NCBI GenBank assembly: GCA_015075445.1
Contig: JABTUJ010000041.1
Span: 1 to 64,000 of the forward strand
DNA from: Verrucomicrobiales bacterium
GTDB lineage: Bacteria; Verrucomicrobiota; Verrucomicrobiia; Limisphaerales; J093
Length of the DNA stretch: 64,000 bases
Direction: 5' to 3'
A model generated the notes under the pieces. The model was not told where the DNA came from, did no database searches, and saw only the letters and a program-made list of their open reading frames with translations. Positions 56,835 through 64,000 of the stretch are shown one piece after another. A program made the position numbers and the translations under genes. Each line of letters starts with the position of its first letter. Position 1 is the stretch's first letter.

Positions 56835-58139
56835 ATGCATGGCACCCTGTACGCGGCGGCCGGACTGGCGCTGGTCGCCGCCGTGACCGCCGGCGACCTG
56901 AACTGGCCCCAGTTCCGCGGCCCGCGCGGCGATGGCGTCACGACGTCCCGCGAACTGCCGCTCACCTGGAGCGAAACGTCGAACCTCCGCTGGAAGACGC
57001 CGATTCACGGTCGCGGCTGGTCCTCGCCCGTCATCTGGGGCGACCAGGTCTGGATGGGCACCGCCACCGAGGATGGCACCGAGCTGTCCGCCATCGCCGT
57101 CCATCGCGACACCGGCGCCGTGCTGCACGACCTCAAGCTCTTCGCGGTGGAGGAACCCCAGTTCGCCCACAAGTTCAACACGTACGCCTCGCCCACGCCG
57201 GTCATCGAGGCAGGCCGGGTCTATGTGACGTTCGGGTCGCCCGGCACGGCCTGCCTCGACACCGCGACCGGCCGCGTGGTCTGGGAACGGCGCGACTTCG
57301 TGTGCAACCACTACCGCGGGGCGGGCTCGAGCCCCATCCTGTACGGCGACCTGCTGCTGCTGCACTTCGACGGCAGCGATCATCAGTATCTGGTGGCCCT
57401 CGACAAGCAGACCGGTCGGACCGTCTGGCGCCGGGATCGCTCGATTGATTTCCAGGACCTGGACGAGCACGGCAAGCCGATGATCGAAGGCGACTTTCGC
57501 AAGGCCTTTGCCACGCCCCATGTGGCCGTCCTGGAGGGTGTCCCCACGCTGCTGAGCCAGGGCGCCAAGGCCTTCTATGCCTACGACCCGTTGACCGGCG
57601 AGGAATGGTGGCGCGTCGAGGAGCGCAACAACCACTCCGGCAGCACCCGACCCGTCCTCGGGCACGGGCTGGTCTTCGTGCCCAGCGGGTTCGCCGGCGG
57701 CCAACTCCTCGCGCTGCGGCCCGGCAAGAAGGGCGAGGTGATCGACGCGAACACCGCGGCCCCGCCTGACACGCAACTGAAGGTCGTGTGGATGACCAAG
57801 CGCAGCGTGCCCAAGAAGCCGTCGCTCGTCCTCGTGGAGGACCGGCTGTACGGGATGGAAGACGGCGGCGTGGCCACGTGTTGGGAGGCGCGCACGGGCG
57901 AAGTCGTGTGGAACGAACGCGTCGGCGGCAACTACTCGGCGTCGCTCCTCGCCGCCCCCGGCCGGCTCTACTGTTTCAGCGAGGAAGGCAAGACCACGGT
58001 GCTCGCCACCGACACCCGCGAGTTCCGCATACTGGCCGAGAACCGATTGGGCGATGGCTTCATGGCCTCGCCCGCCGTCTCGGGCAACGCCCTGTTCCTG
58101 CGCAGCCGGACGCATTTGTACCGCCTCGAATCGCCGTGA
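56835..58139 (+). CDS. PQQ-like beta-propeller protein, exported (second)
   Basis: 434-residue protein with a short signal peptide (YAAAGLALVAAVTAG) and quinoprotein-type propeller blades: LNWPQFRGPRGDGVTTSREL, AVHRDTGAVLHDL, LDTATGRVVWER, LDKQTGRTVWRRD, YDPLTGEEWWRVEE and WEARTGEVVWNE. It is related to the PQQ protein at 43141 (shared FRGPRGDG opening) but the two are diverged. No catalytic residues of methanol or glucose dehydrogenases are visible, so a binding or assembly role is likely. The gene is framed by two octamer arrays in mirror orientation: 22 units end 41 bp before the ATG, 18 units begin 33 bp after the stop. Confidence 0.8.
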   Translation: MHGTLYAAAGLALVAAVTAGDLNWPQFRGPRGDGVTTSRELPLTWSETSNLRWKTPIHGRGWSSPVIWGDQVWMGTATEDGTELSAIAVHRDTGAVLHDLKLFAVEEPQFAHKFNTYASPTPVIEAGRVYVTFGSPGTACLDTATGRVVWERRDFVCNHYRGAGSSPILYGDLLLLHFDGSDHQYLVALDKQTGRTVWRRDRSIDFQDLDEHGKPMIEGDFRKAFATPHVAVLEGVPTLLSQGAKAFYAYDPLTGEEWWRVEERNNHSGSTRPVLGHGLVFVPSGFAGGQLLALRPGKKGEVIDANTAAPPDTQLKVVWMTKRSVPKKPSLVLVEDRLYGMEDGGVATCWEARTGEVVWNERVGGNYSASLLAAPGRLYCFSEEGKTTVLATDTREFRILAENRLGDGFMASPAVSGNALFLRSRTHLYRLESP

Positions 58140-58172
58140 ACAGCCGCCGCCGATGAGCGGAGTGAAGCCAGT

Positions 58173-58316
58173 GGGACGGTGCGACGGTGCGGCGGTGGGA
58201 CGGTGCGACGGTGCGGCGGTGGGACGGTGGGACGGTGCGGCAGTGGGACGGTGGGACGGTGCGGCGGTGGGACGGTGGGGCGGTGCGGCGGTGGGAAGGT
58301 GGGACGGTGAGACGGT
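58173..58316 (+). repeat. Octamer tandem array, 18 units of GGGACGGT type
   Basis: Eighteen contiguous 8-bp units. The commonest, GGGACGGT, is the exact reverse complement of the ACCGTCCC unit in the array before the PQQ gene. Others are GCGACGGT, GCGGCGGT and single variants. The array is more diverged than its partner and ends 31 bp before the GTG of the DUF6259 gene. Confidence 0.95.
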
Positions 58317-58347
58317 CGCGGCGTTTTGCCGCTCCTCTCGTCCCTCG

Positions 58348-60672
58348 GTGGTACGGGCATCCTGCCTGCACCGTTTCCTTTGGCTCAGTTCGGTCTGCTC
58401 TCTCCTGGCGGCCTCCCCCACCGCGCCCGCCGACGTCCCCGTTCATCGCCTGGCCAGTGCGCATCTCCAGCTCGCGTTGGACCCGCGGTCCGGCCAACTC
58501 GTCGAACTCGCCGACCCCGCGTCCGCGCACAATCAGGTCGGAGCCGGCACCGCCGATGGGGCGTTGTGGGAGCTCGAGTTCGCCGGGATCGGCAGACTCC
58601 GGCCCGCCCAGGCGCGGTACTTCGATTCGTCCGCCGTCCCCGACGTGCCTCATGCCCGGCGCTGGTGCTGGAGGGGCTTCGGTCTGCCGCAGGCCCCGGA
58701 ACTGGCCGTCACGGTGACCGTCCGCCTCGACGAACACGCGCCCTTGAGCCGCTGGCACATCGAGGTCCAACGCCGCGCCGGACTCACGCTGGACCGGATT
58801 CGTTTCCCGCGGCTGCTGAACCTCCCCGAGCAGCCGGGCGAACGTCTCGCTGTGCCCGCCTGGTTGGGGCAGGAGACCGCCAGCGCGCGTGCCTGGTTGA
58901 AGGGTGAGGCGGCGACCCCGCGACGGCTCGAGTGGCCGTATCCGGGGTTGCTGTCGCTGCAGTGCCTCGCGCTCTCGAACCCGGATTTGCCCGGGCTCTA
59001 TGTGGCGTGTGACGACCCGGCCGGGCACCTCAAGGACTTTGCCGTGTTCGGCGGCGGCACCGGCTTGAATCTCGAGGTGCTGCACCGGCCGGAGCGCGAG
59101 ACCGGTTCAGCCGCAGATCATGCGCTGCCTTACGCGGTCATTCTGGGGACGTTCCGGGGCGGCTGGTACGAGGCGGCGGCGCAATATCGGAGCTGGGCGA
59201 CGAACCAGGCGTGGGCCCGCGAAAGCCGGTTGCGGCGGGGTCTCGTGCCGGACTGGGTCACCAACACGGCGCTGTGGGTGTGGAACCGCGGGCCCTCTCC
59301 CGGTGTGCTGGAGCCGGCGGCGGTCCTGCAGCGGACGCTGGGTTTGCCCGTCAGCGTCTTCTGGCATTGGTGGCACGGCTGCGCGTACGACGTTGGGTTC
59401 CCGGAATACCTGCCGCCGCGGGAAGGGGAAGGGGCCTTCCTCACTGCCCTCGCCCGTGCCCACGAACAGGACGTGCGGGCCATCGTGTACATGAACCAGC
59501 GGCTTTGGGGCATGACGACCGCGAGCTGGACGAACCGGGAAGCCCGGCGCTGGGCCGTGAAGGCCGCCGACGGCCAGGTGCATCCGGAGGTGTACAACAC
59601 CTTCACCCGCGCCCCCTGCGCCTCGATGTGTATGGGGACGACCTTCTGGCGCGAGACCTACGCCGACCTCGCTACCCGCGCGATCCGCGACCTGGGCGTG
59701 GACGGCATTTACATGGACCAGGCGTGCAGCAGTCTGGCGTGCTTTGATCCCGACCACGGCCATCCGCTCGGCGGCGGCACGTACTGGATGGAAGGGTTCC
59801 GGCGGCTGGCCACCGACATCCGGGCGCGAGCCCCGACACATCACCAACCCGCCCTGGCCGGGGAAGGCTGCGGCGAGAACTGGTTGCCTCATCTCGACCT
59901 CATGCTGGCGCTGCAGGTCAGCCGCGAGCGCTACGCCGGACCCGACGGCTGGGAACCGATCCCGTTTTTCCCCGCCGTCTACCACGGCTACAGCGTGTTC
60001 TACGGCAACTATTCCTCGCTCACGATGCCCCCTTACGACGAGCTGTGGCCGGCCGAATCTGCGCCGAAAGAGCCGCTTGCCCTGCTCGACCGCCGGTTCG
60101 CCCAGCAGTTCTATCTCGAGCAGGCGCGGGCCTTTGTCTGGGGGCAGCAGCCCACCCTGGCCAACTTCCGGCCAGCACATCTCGAGAGCCGCGCCGAGGA
60201 ACTCGACTACGTGCTCCGGTTGGCCCGGCTCCACGCCCAAGCCCGGGACCATCTCCTGCACGGCACGCTGCTCACGCCGCCCAGGGTCGACGCACCTTCT
60301 TCCACCATTGCGATGTCCCGGCTTTCGATCTACGCCGGCCAGCAAGGAGGGCTCACGGAGTTCAGCCAGAAGGTCCCGCTCGCGCTCGCCGCGGGTTGGC
60401 GCGCGCCGGACGGCACCGTGGCCATCGCGTTGGCGAGTCTCAGCCCGGAAGCCTCCCGCCCCCTCATCGAGGTGGACGCCGGAGCGTGGGGTTTGCCGGA
60501 GCGCGGGCAAGTGCACCGGGTGGATCCGGGCGGACGCCAACTCCTCGGCGAGTGCGGTGGGGCGGTATGGCGGATCAGCCTGGCCCTCGGGCCGCTCGAC
60601 GCCTGTCTGCTCGAACTCACTCCGCCCGCGCCGCCGCGAGCCGCGGATCCGCCAGGTCCAGCCGGTACATGA
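58348..60672 (+). CDS. DUF6259 glycosidase-like protein, exported
   Basis: 774-residue secreted protein with a signal peptide (FLWLSSVCSLLAASPTAPA). DUF6259 proteins look like clan GH-D (alpha-galactosidase-type) enzymes: an N-terminal beta-sandwich (about residues 35-260), then a (beta/alpha)8 barrel with SVFWHWWHGCAYDVGFPEYL (about 330), VRAIVYMNQRLWG, and GVDGIYMDQACSS carrying a candidate nucleophile Asp (about 460). A small beta domain ends it. The reaction is not known. GTG 58348 is used; the frame upstream runs through the octamer array and is rejected. The start codon falls in a degenerate family C repeat (58347-58373). It overlaps the next, opposing gene by 56 bp at the 3' end. Confidence 0.7.
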   Translation: MVRASCLHRFLWLSSVCSLLAASPTAPADVPVHRLASAHLQLALDPRSGQLVELADPASAHNQVGAGTADGALWELEFAGIGRLRPAQARYFDSSAVPDVPHARRWCWRGFGLPQAPELAVTVTVRLDEHAPLSRWHIEVQRRAGLTLDRIRFPRLLNLPEQPGERLAVPAWLGQETASARAWLKGEAATPRRLEWPYPGLLSLQCLALSNPDLPGLYVACDDPAGHLKDFAVFGGGTGLNLEVLHRPERETGSAADHALPYAVILGTFRGGWYEAAAQYRSWATNQAWARESRLRRGLVPDWVTNTALWVWNRGPSPGVLEPAAVLQRTLGLPVSVFWHWWHGCAYDVGFPEYLPPREGEGAFLTALARAHEQDVRAIVYMNQRLWGMTTASWTNREARRWAVKAADGQVHPEVYNTFTRAPCASMCMGTTFWRETYADLATRAIRDLGVDGIYMDQACSSLACFDPDHGHPLGGGTYWMEGFRRLATDIRARAPTHHQPALAGEGCGENWLPHLDLMLALQVSRERYAGPDGWEPIPFFPAVYHGYSVFYGNYSSLTMPPYDELWPAESAPKEPLALLDRRFAQQFYLEQARAFVWGQQPTLANFRPAHLESRAEELDYVLRLARLHAQARDHLLHGTLLTPPRVDAPSSTIAMSRLSIYAGQQGGLTEFSQKVPLALAAGWRAPDGTVAIALASLSPEASRPLIEVDAGAWGLPERGQVHRVDPGGRQLLGECGGAVWRISLALGPLDACLLELTPPAPPRAADPPGPAGT

Positions 60673-62233
60673 TCTGGTTGTAGTCGTACCGCGGCGTGGC
60701 GTCGGGGTTGCCCGAGAACGTGTTCGCGTAGGTTCCTTCGAAGTAGATCCGCCGCCCGCCGTCCTGATCGAAGAACGCGTGGTGAACCGGGTTGTAGAAG
60801 GTGTACCGGTCGTGCGTCACGATCTTCTTCGCGCGCCGCCAGGGACCCGTGGGCGCCCGGGCCTCGGCATACCAGACTTCGCCCAGCGGCGATGTCCCGC
60901 CTTGCTCGGTGGCGATCAGGATCCAGCGCTGGCGGAACGGGTTCCAACGCACCGTGCCCCGGTGCATCAGCACCGGCTTGCCCGTATCCACATCCACCGG
61001 CAGGAAATGCGCTTCGGCGGGCTCGAGCTGGCCCGCCGCGACGAGTCGGCGTTCGGCGGCCGCATCCAGCGGCGTCCTCCCGGGCCGCCATCCGAACCGG
61101 GCGCGGCCGTCGGCATCGCGGCGCACCCGCGCCTGTCCCGCCGGGCCATCCTCGAGACAAGTCCAGACCTCGTAACGATCCGGATCAAGCCAGGCTGCGA
61201 ACTCGGCGCGGACCCGCACATTCGGGAACACCTCGCCCAGCAGGACGTAGTCGGTCTCACCGTCGCGATACCGGATCGGATGCGCCTGGCCGGGGAAGCG
61301 AAGGCGGTCCGCGAGATCGAGTTCCTTGAGCCGCTCGAACTCGGCGCGCTCGTCGTTCCAGATCGCCAGGCCATGACCCAGCATCCGCTCGAGCGACTCC
61401 ATGTGGGCGTAGTGACACAGGAGCCGTTCCCGGCCGTTCTCGTCGGGAAGGACCAGAAACCCGTCGGCCCAGATCAGCCCGCGCTCGACGCCCAGACGGC
61501 AGACGGGGCGGCTGAAGCCTTCCGCATCCACGTAATAGTTCAGGTTGATGCCCTCGGCCGGGTCGAGCCCGCCCATGCCAGGCAGGTCGGACGTGGCGCA
61601 GGCCATCCAGAAATGGCCCAGGGGATAACGCAGCCGGCTCGTGTCGCCCCAGAACCAGAAGACCTTGCCCCGGTACAGCTCCGCGAAGGCGGAGTCCTGA
61701 CCGGCGACCTGGCCGCTGCCCAGAGGTTCGGCCAGCGGGGTGGGTTCGCCGAGCAGCACGCTGTCGCGATAGAGCCCTTCGCCGGTGACCCGGTACAGGC
61801 GTTCGGCCACATTCAGTCGGCGGAGGCGGAGCGTGGCTTTCCCACCGGGCTGGGGGGTCAGGGTGGTGCCGGCGTAACCGAAGCCGTCGCGCGGGTATTC
61901 GTAGCCGTGGCTGCGGACGTGGAAGAACAGCGGGCGGCTCAGGAGGCCGGGTTCGTGGAACGCGATGCGCCCGGCGTTGTCGGTCACGAACCGCAGGTGG
62001 TGGACGGTCGTGAGTTCGACCAGCGGCACCCCCCGGCCGGTCTGCTCGTCGAGGACTTCGATTTGGAAGTACGGAATCGCGGGCGGTTCCGCGGCGAAGC
62101 CCGTGAGCGCGAAGGATCCCAGCGAGGCGCAAAGCGCGACGAGGTGCCTGCCGAACCAGCAAGTGTTGGGGCGAAGGTCCTCCGGAGCCGTGGCTGGGCA
62201 GGAGCCTCGCTCCGGCAGGGAGGGCACGCTCAT
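60617..62233 (-). CDS. Exported propeller-type protein of unknown function
   Basis: 538-residue protein with a likely signal peptide (HLVALCASLGSFALTGFAAEP, about residues 29-49). An N-terminal beta-sandwich of carboxypeptidase-regulatory type (YFQIEVLDEQTGRGVPLVEL, about 50-140) is followed by a beta-propeller-like region with KVFWFWGDTSRLRYPLGHFW (about 195), YYVDAEGFSRPVCRL and WILIATEQGGTSPLGEVWYAEA. The W-G-D-T-S pattern is shared with secreted glycan-acting propellers such as DUF4185 proteins, but I cannot assign a family. It overlaps the DUF6259 gene tail to tail and is followed on the same strand, upstream, by another secreted protein. Start ATG 62233. Confidence 0.6.
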   Translation of the reverse strand: MSVPSLPERGSCPATAPEDLRPNTCWFGRHLVALCASLGSFALTGFAAEPPAIPYFQIEVLDEQTGRGVPLVELTTVHHLRFVTDNAGRIAFHEPGLLSRPLFFHVRSHGYEYPRDGFGYAGTTLTPQPGGKATLRLRRLNVAERLYRVTGEGLYRDSVLLGEPTPLAEPLGSGQVAGQDSAFAELYRGKVFWFWGDTSRLRYPLGHFWMACATSDLPGMGGLDPAEGINLNYYVDAEGFSRPVCRLGVERGLIWADGFLVLPDENGRERLLCHYAHMESLERMLGHGLAIWNDERAEFERLKELDLADRLRFPGQAHPIRYRDGETDYVLLGEVFPNVRVRAEFAAWLDPDRYEVWTCLEDGPAGQARVRRDADGRARFGWRPGRTPLDAAAERRLVAAGQLEPAEAHFLPVDVDTGKPVLMHRGTVRWNPFRQRWILIATEQGGTSPLGEVWYAEARAPTGPWRRAKKIVTHDRYTFYNPVHHAFFDQDGGRRIYFEGTYANTFSGNPDATPRYDYNQIMYRLDLADPRLAAARAE

Positions 62234-62258
62234 GGGACGGCCAGCCAAGCCGGCGGTG

Positions 62259-62918
62259 TTAGGGTGTCGGGACCGCCCGGGTAAGCCGCAGGTCATCATA
62301 GCGGATCGGGGTGTCGGCGTAGGGGGCGCCCCAAAGGGCGGCGCGGCCGGGGCGGGGCGGGGTGCGTTCGATGTGGAGGATCAGCCACTCGGCGGGCTCG
62401 GGGGTTCCTTCGGTCCAAGCCTTGCCTTCGACGACGGATTCGCCGGCGGGGCTCTCGCGGAGTTGGAGGTGGAAGCGGGTCCATTGGCCGGACTGCCAGT
62501 CAAACGGCACGCGCTGCACCTCGGTGTCGCCCTTGTGCAGTTCGAGGGCTTTCTTGCCGGGACTGACGCGGAGCTTGAAGCCATTGACACCGCCGAGGCC
62601 GACGCCGAACGCGGGGTAGCGTCGTCCTTTGCCGGTGCCGAAGATGCGGGCGGTGACGGCGACGTCGTTGGTCTGGGCGGGGCCGAAGAGGACGCCGTAA
62701 TCCTCGAGGGGCGTGCCCGGCAGTTCGAGGAACTTCTGGTCGCCGTCGGCGCGCACGGCGAATCCGCCGCCGAGGACGAGCATGCCGGCGGGCGGCTTGC
62801 CGATCTCGTCGCTCTGGAAATCGTTTTCGTACAGCGGGGGCGACGCGGCGGCGGCGGCCAGGCTGACGATGGCGAGGGCGACGCCGCCTGGCAGAACACG
62901 AGACATAAACTTGCGCAT
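62259..62918 (-). CDS. Exported beta-sandwich protein
   Basis: 219-residue secreted protein: signal peptide (RVLPGGVALAIVSLAAAAAS) and a single jelly-roll domain with ENDFQSDEIGKPPAGMLVLGG, VNGFKLRVSPGKKALELHKG and WTRFHLQLRES. The layout is that of DUF1080/concanavalin-like sugar-binding domains common in Planctomycetes and Verrucomicrobia. It probably binds glycans or acts as a lyase accessory. ATG 62918 is clear. It lies 25 bp upstream of the propeller gene on the same strand and may be co-transcribed with it, and is divergent from the GH13 gene with about 140 bp between starts. Confidence 0.6.
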   Translation of the reverse strand: MRKFMSRVLPGGVALAIVSLAAAAASPPLYENDFQSDEIGKPPAGMLVLGGGFAVRADGDQKFLELPGTPLEDYGVLFGPAQTNDVAVTARIFGTGKGRRYPAFGVGLGGVNGFKLRVSPGKKALELHKGDTEVQRVPFDWQSGQWTRFHLQLRESPAGESVVEGKAWTEGTPEPAEWLILHIERTPPRPGRAALWGAPYADTPIRYDDLRLTRAVPTP

Positions 62919-63059
62919 GAGCGTTTCGACGGCTGCGACCGCCTCTCTATTCTCAGGGGTCAGCCCTTAATTTAATACTTAACGCCCCGGAACCGCGCGA
63001 TCGCCGGCGTGCACCTCGCGGTTGCCCACGGCCGCCACCTGGTGTGCAATGGCGACCGC

Positions 63060-64000
63060 ATGTCCCCGCTTCAGCGCATCGCCAATTTGCTCGAGACCCT
63101 TTACGGGTCCGCCGCCGTACCGACCCTCCAGCGCCGGATCCTGGAGTCGATCCAGACCCCGCCCGGCCAGCCTGCTGCGTCTCTGCGTGGTTCTCTCCCG
63201 CTCACGGAACGCGATGTCCTCCTCATCACCTACGGCGACCAGGTCCGCGCGCCGGACGAGTCGCCGCTCCGGACGCTGGCCGACTTCTGTGAAAGGCACT
63301 TCCGGGAGGCGATCAGCGGGGTCCATCTGCTGCCGCATTTCCCGTACACCTCGGACGACGGGTTCGCGGTCACGGACTATCGGGCGGTGGACCCCGCGCT
63401 GGGCACCTGGGACGACGTGGCCCGTTTGGGCGCGAGCTTCGATCTGATGATCGATGCGGTGTTCAATCATCTGTCGGCCTCGAGCGGTTGGTTCCGGCGC
63501 TTCCTTGCGGGCGACCCGGCATTCCGCGATTTCTTCGTCACGGTGACCGGGCAACCCGACCTGTCGCAAGTCGTCCGGCCGCGGGCGCTGCCGCTGCTGA
63601 CGCGGTTTACGGGTGCCGCGGGACCGCTCGAGGTGTGGACGACGTTCAGCGCGGACCAGGTGGATCTGAACTTCAAGAATCCGGAAGTGCTGTTGGCGCT
63701 GGTTGAGGTGTTGCGGTTCTACGTGGCCCGAGGCGCGCGGTTCTTGCGGCTGGACGCCATCGCGTATCTCTGGAAGGAGATCGGCACGTCCTGCATCCAC
63801 CGGCCGCAGACGCACGCGGTCATCCAGTTTCTGCGTGCGGTGCTCGACGTGATGGCGCCGCCGGTGTTGCTCATCACGGAGACCAACGTGCCGCACGTGG
63901 ACAACGTGTCGTACTTCGGCGACGGCACGAACGAAGCCCAACTGGTCTACAACTTCGCGCTGCCGCCCCTGGTTGCGCACGCCCTGCTGCGCGGCGACGC
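63060..64000 (+). CDS. GH13 sucrose-phosphorylase-like enzyme, 5' part
   Basis: 313 residues are visible, and the gene runs off the right edge. It belongs to subfamily GH13_18 (sucrose, glucosylglycerate or sucrose-6-phosphate phosphorylases). DVLLITYGDQVRAP and GVHLLPHFPYTSDDGFAVTDYR (about residues 55-110) start the barrel. LMIDAVFNHLSASSGWF is conserved region I (about 130), ARFLRLDAIAYLWKEIGTSC holds the nucleophile Asp (about 230), and LLITETNVPHVDNVSYFG holds the acid/base Glu (about 275). It would release glucose or fructose 1-phosphate from a glucoside. ATG 63060; an in-frame GTG at 63009 would add 17 residues. Which donor it prefers cannot be decided from this part. Confidence 0.85.
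   Translation, partial: MSPLQRIANLLETLYGSAAVPTLQRRILESIQTPPGQPAASLRGSLPLTERDVLLITYGDQVRAPDESPLRTLADFCERHFREAISGVHLLPHFPYTSDDGFAVTDYRAVDPALGTWDDVARLGASFDLMIDAVFNHLSASSGWFRRFLAGDPAFRDFFVTVTGQPDLSQVVRPRALPLLTRFTGAAGPLEVWTTFSADQVDLNFKNPEVLLALVEVLRFYVARGARFLRLDAIAYLWKEIGTSCIHRPQTHAVIQFLRAVLDVMAPPVLLITETNVPHVDNVSYFGDGTNEAQLVYNFALPPLVAHALLRGD

Noticed and set aside
58054..58347. N-terminal extension of the DUF6259 protein
   Set aside because: It translates the octamer array into an 8-residue repeat and overlaps the PQQ gene end; the signal peptide starts after it.

Overview
The window is 64 kb of high-GC bacterial chromosome, cut at both ends (a cysteine synthase on the left, a GH13 enzyme on the right). 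The mix of genes suggests a member of the Verrucomicrobiota, perhaps near Pedosphaera or Limisphaera. That placement is an inference from a PEP-CTERM protein, a Tat-exported Gfo/Idh/MocA oxidoreductase, PQQ-propeller proteins, GH172, DUF6259 and sialidase-like secreted proteins, KDO and heptose transferases (a Gram-negative envelope), squalene synthase, and few clear Shine-Dalgarno sites. No marker gene was compared. Most genes are chromosomal housekeeping or envelope genes, set among intergenic DNA that is unusually rich in repeats.

Layout. (1) 1-4.9 kb is a scarred accessory strip. It holds a cysteine synthase end, an apparently intact PIN/Phd toxin-antitoxin pair with a palindromic operator, a decayed DUF6088 (AbiEi-like) antitoxin, a DUF2292 protein, an M14 peptidase, a 3' fragment of tRNA-His, and an intact ParD antitoxin joined to a truncated PIN toxin. 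(2) 4.9-16.2 kb is mainly transport: RarD, an ABC-2 exporter operon, a broken transglutaminase-like secreted gene, a YIP1 membrane protein and a MacA/MacB-type exporter with two permeases. (3) 16.2-18.4 kb has two DUF4252-type proteins within a dense patch of dispersed palindromic repeats. (4) 18.4-26.3 kb has a sialidase-like protein, pyrE, a ccsA/hemX-hemA-hemC tetrapyrrole cluster and a phosphodiesterase/glycosidase fusion.

(5) 26.6-28.5 kb is an ISAs1-like element whose transposase carries an N-terminal DruA-type DUF4338 domain and is frameshifted at a C run. (6) 28.9-32.1 kb has rpsA with a well-folded leader hairpin and a terminator, then a glycerol-facilitator-type channel. (7) 32.3-41 kb has a PEP-CTERM protein, a decayed class V aminotransferase, a 2-hydroxyacid dehydrogenase, a GH172 protein between 27-bp repeat clusters, a DUF900 lipoprotein hydrolase and an oxidoreductase. 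(8) 41.5-43 kb is an arsM-sigma factor pair overlapping by 4 bp. (9) 43.1-51.4 kb has a PQQ protein facing a reverse-strand block: squalene synthase, ligA, rplM, rpsI, a heptosyltransferase, a 49-residue protein and waaA, several with 4-bp overlaps. (10) 51.4-64 kb is a glycan-use region: a sialidase-like protein, GH51 arabinofuranosidase, an MFS transporter, a PQQ protein framed by inverted octamer arrays, DUF6259, two secreted proteins and a sucrose-phosphorylase-like enzyme.

The strongest unexplained signal is the repeat landscape. Short tandem arrays of period 7 (five sites, all different units), period 8 (22 units and 18 units, exact reverse complements, on either side of one gene) and period 27 occur between genes, along with at least four dispersed palindromic families. 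Several touch or overlap gene starts and ends.
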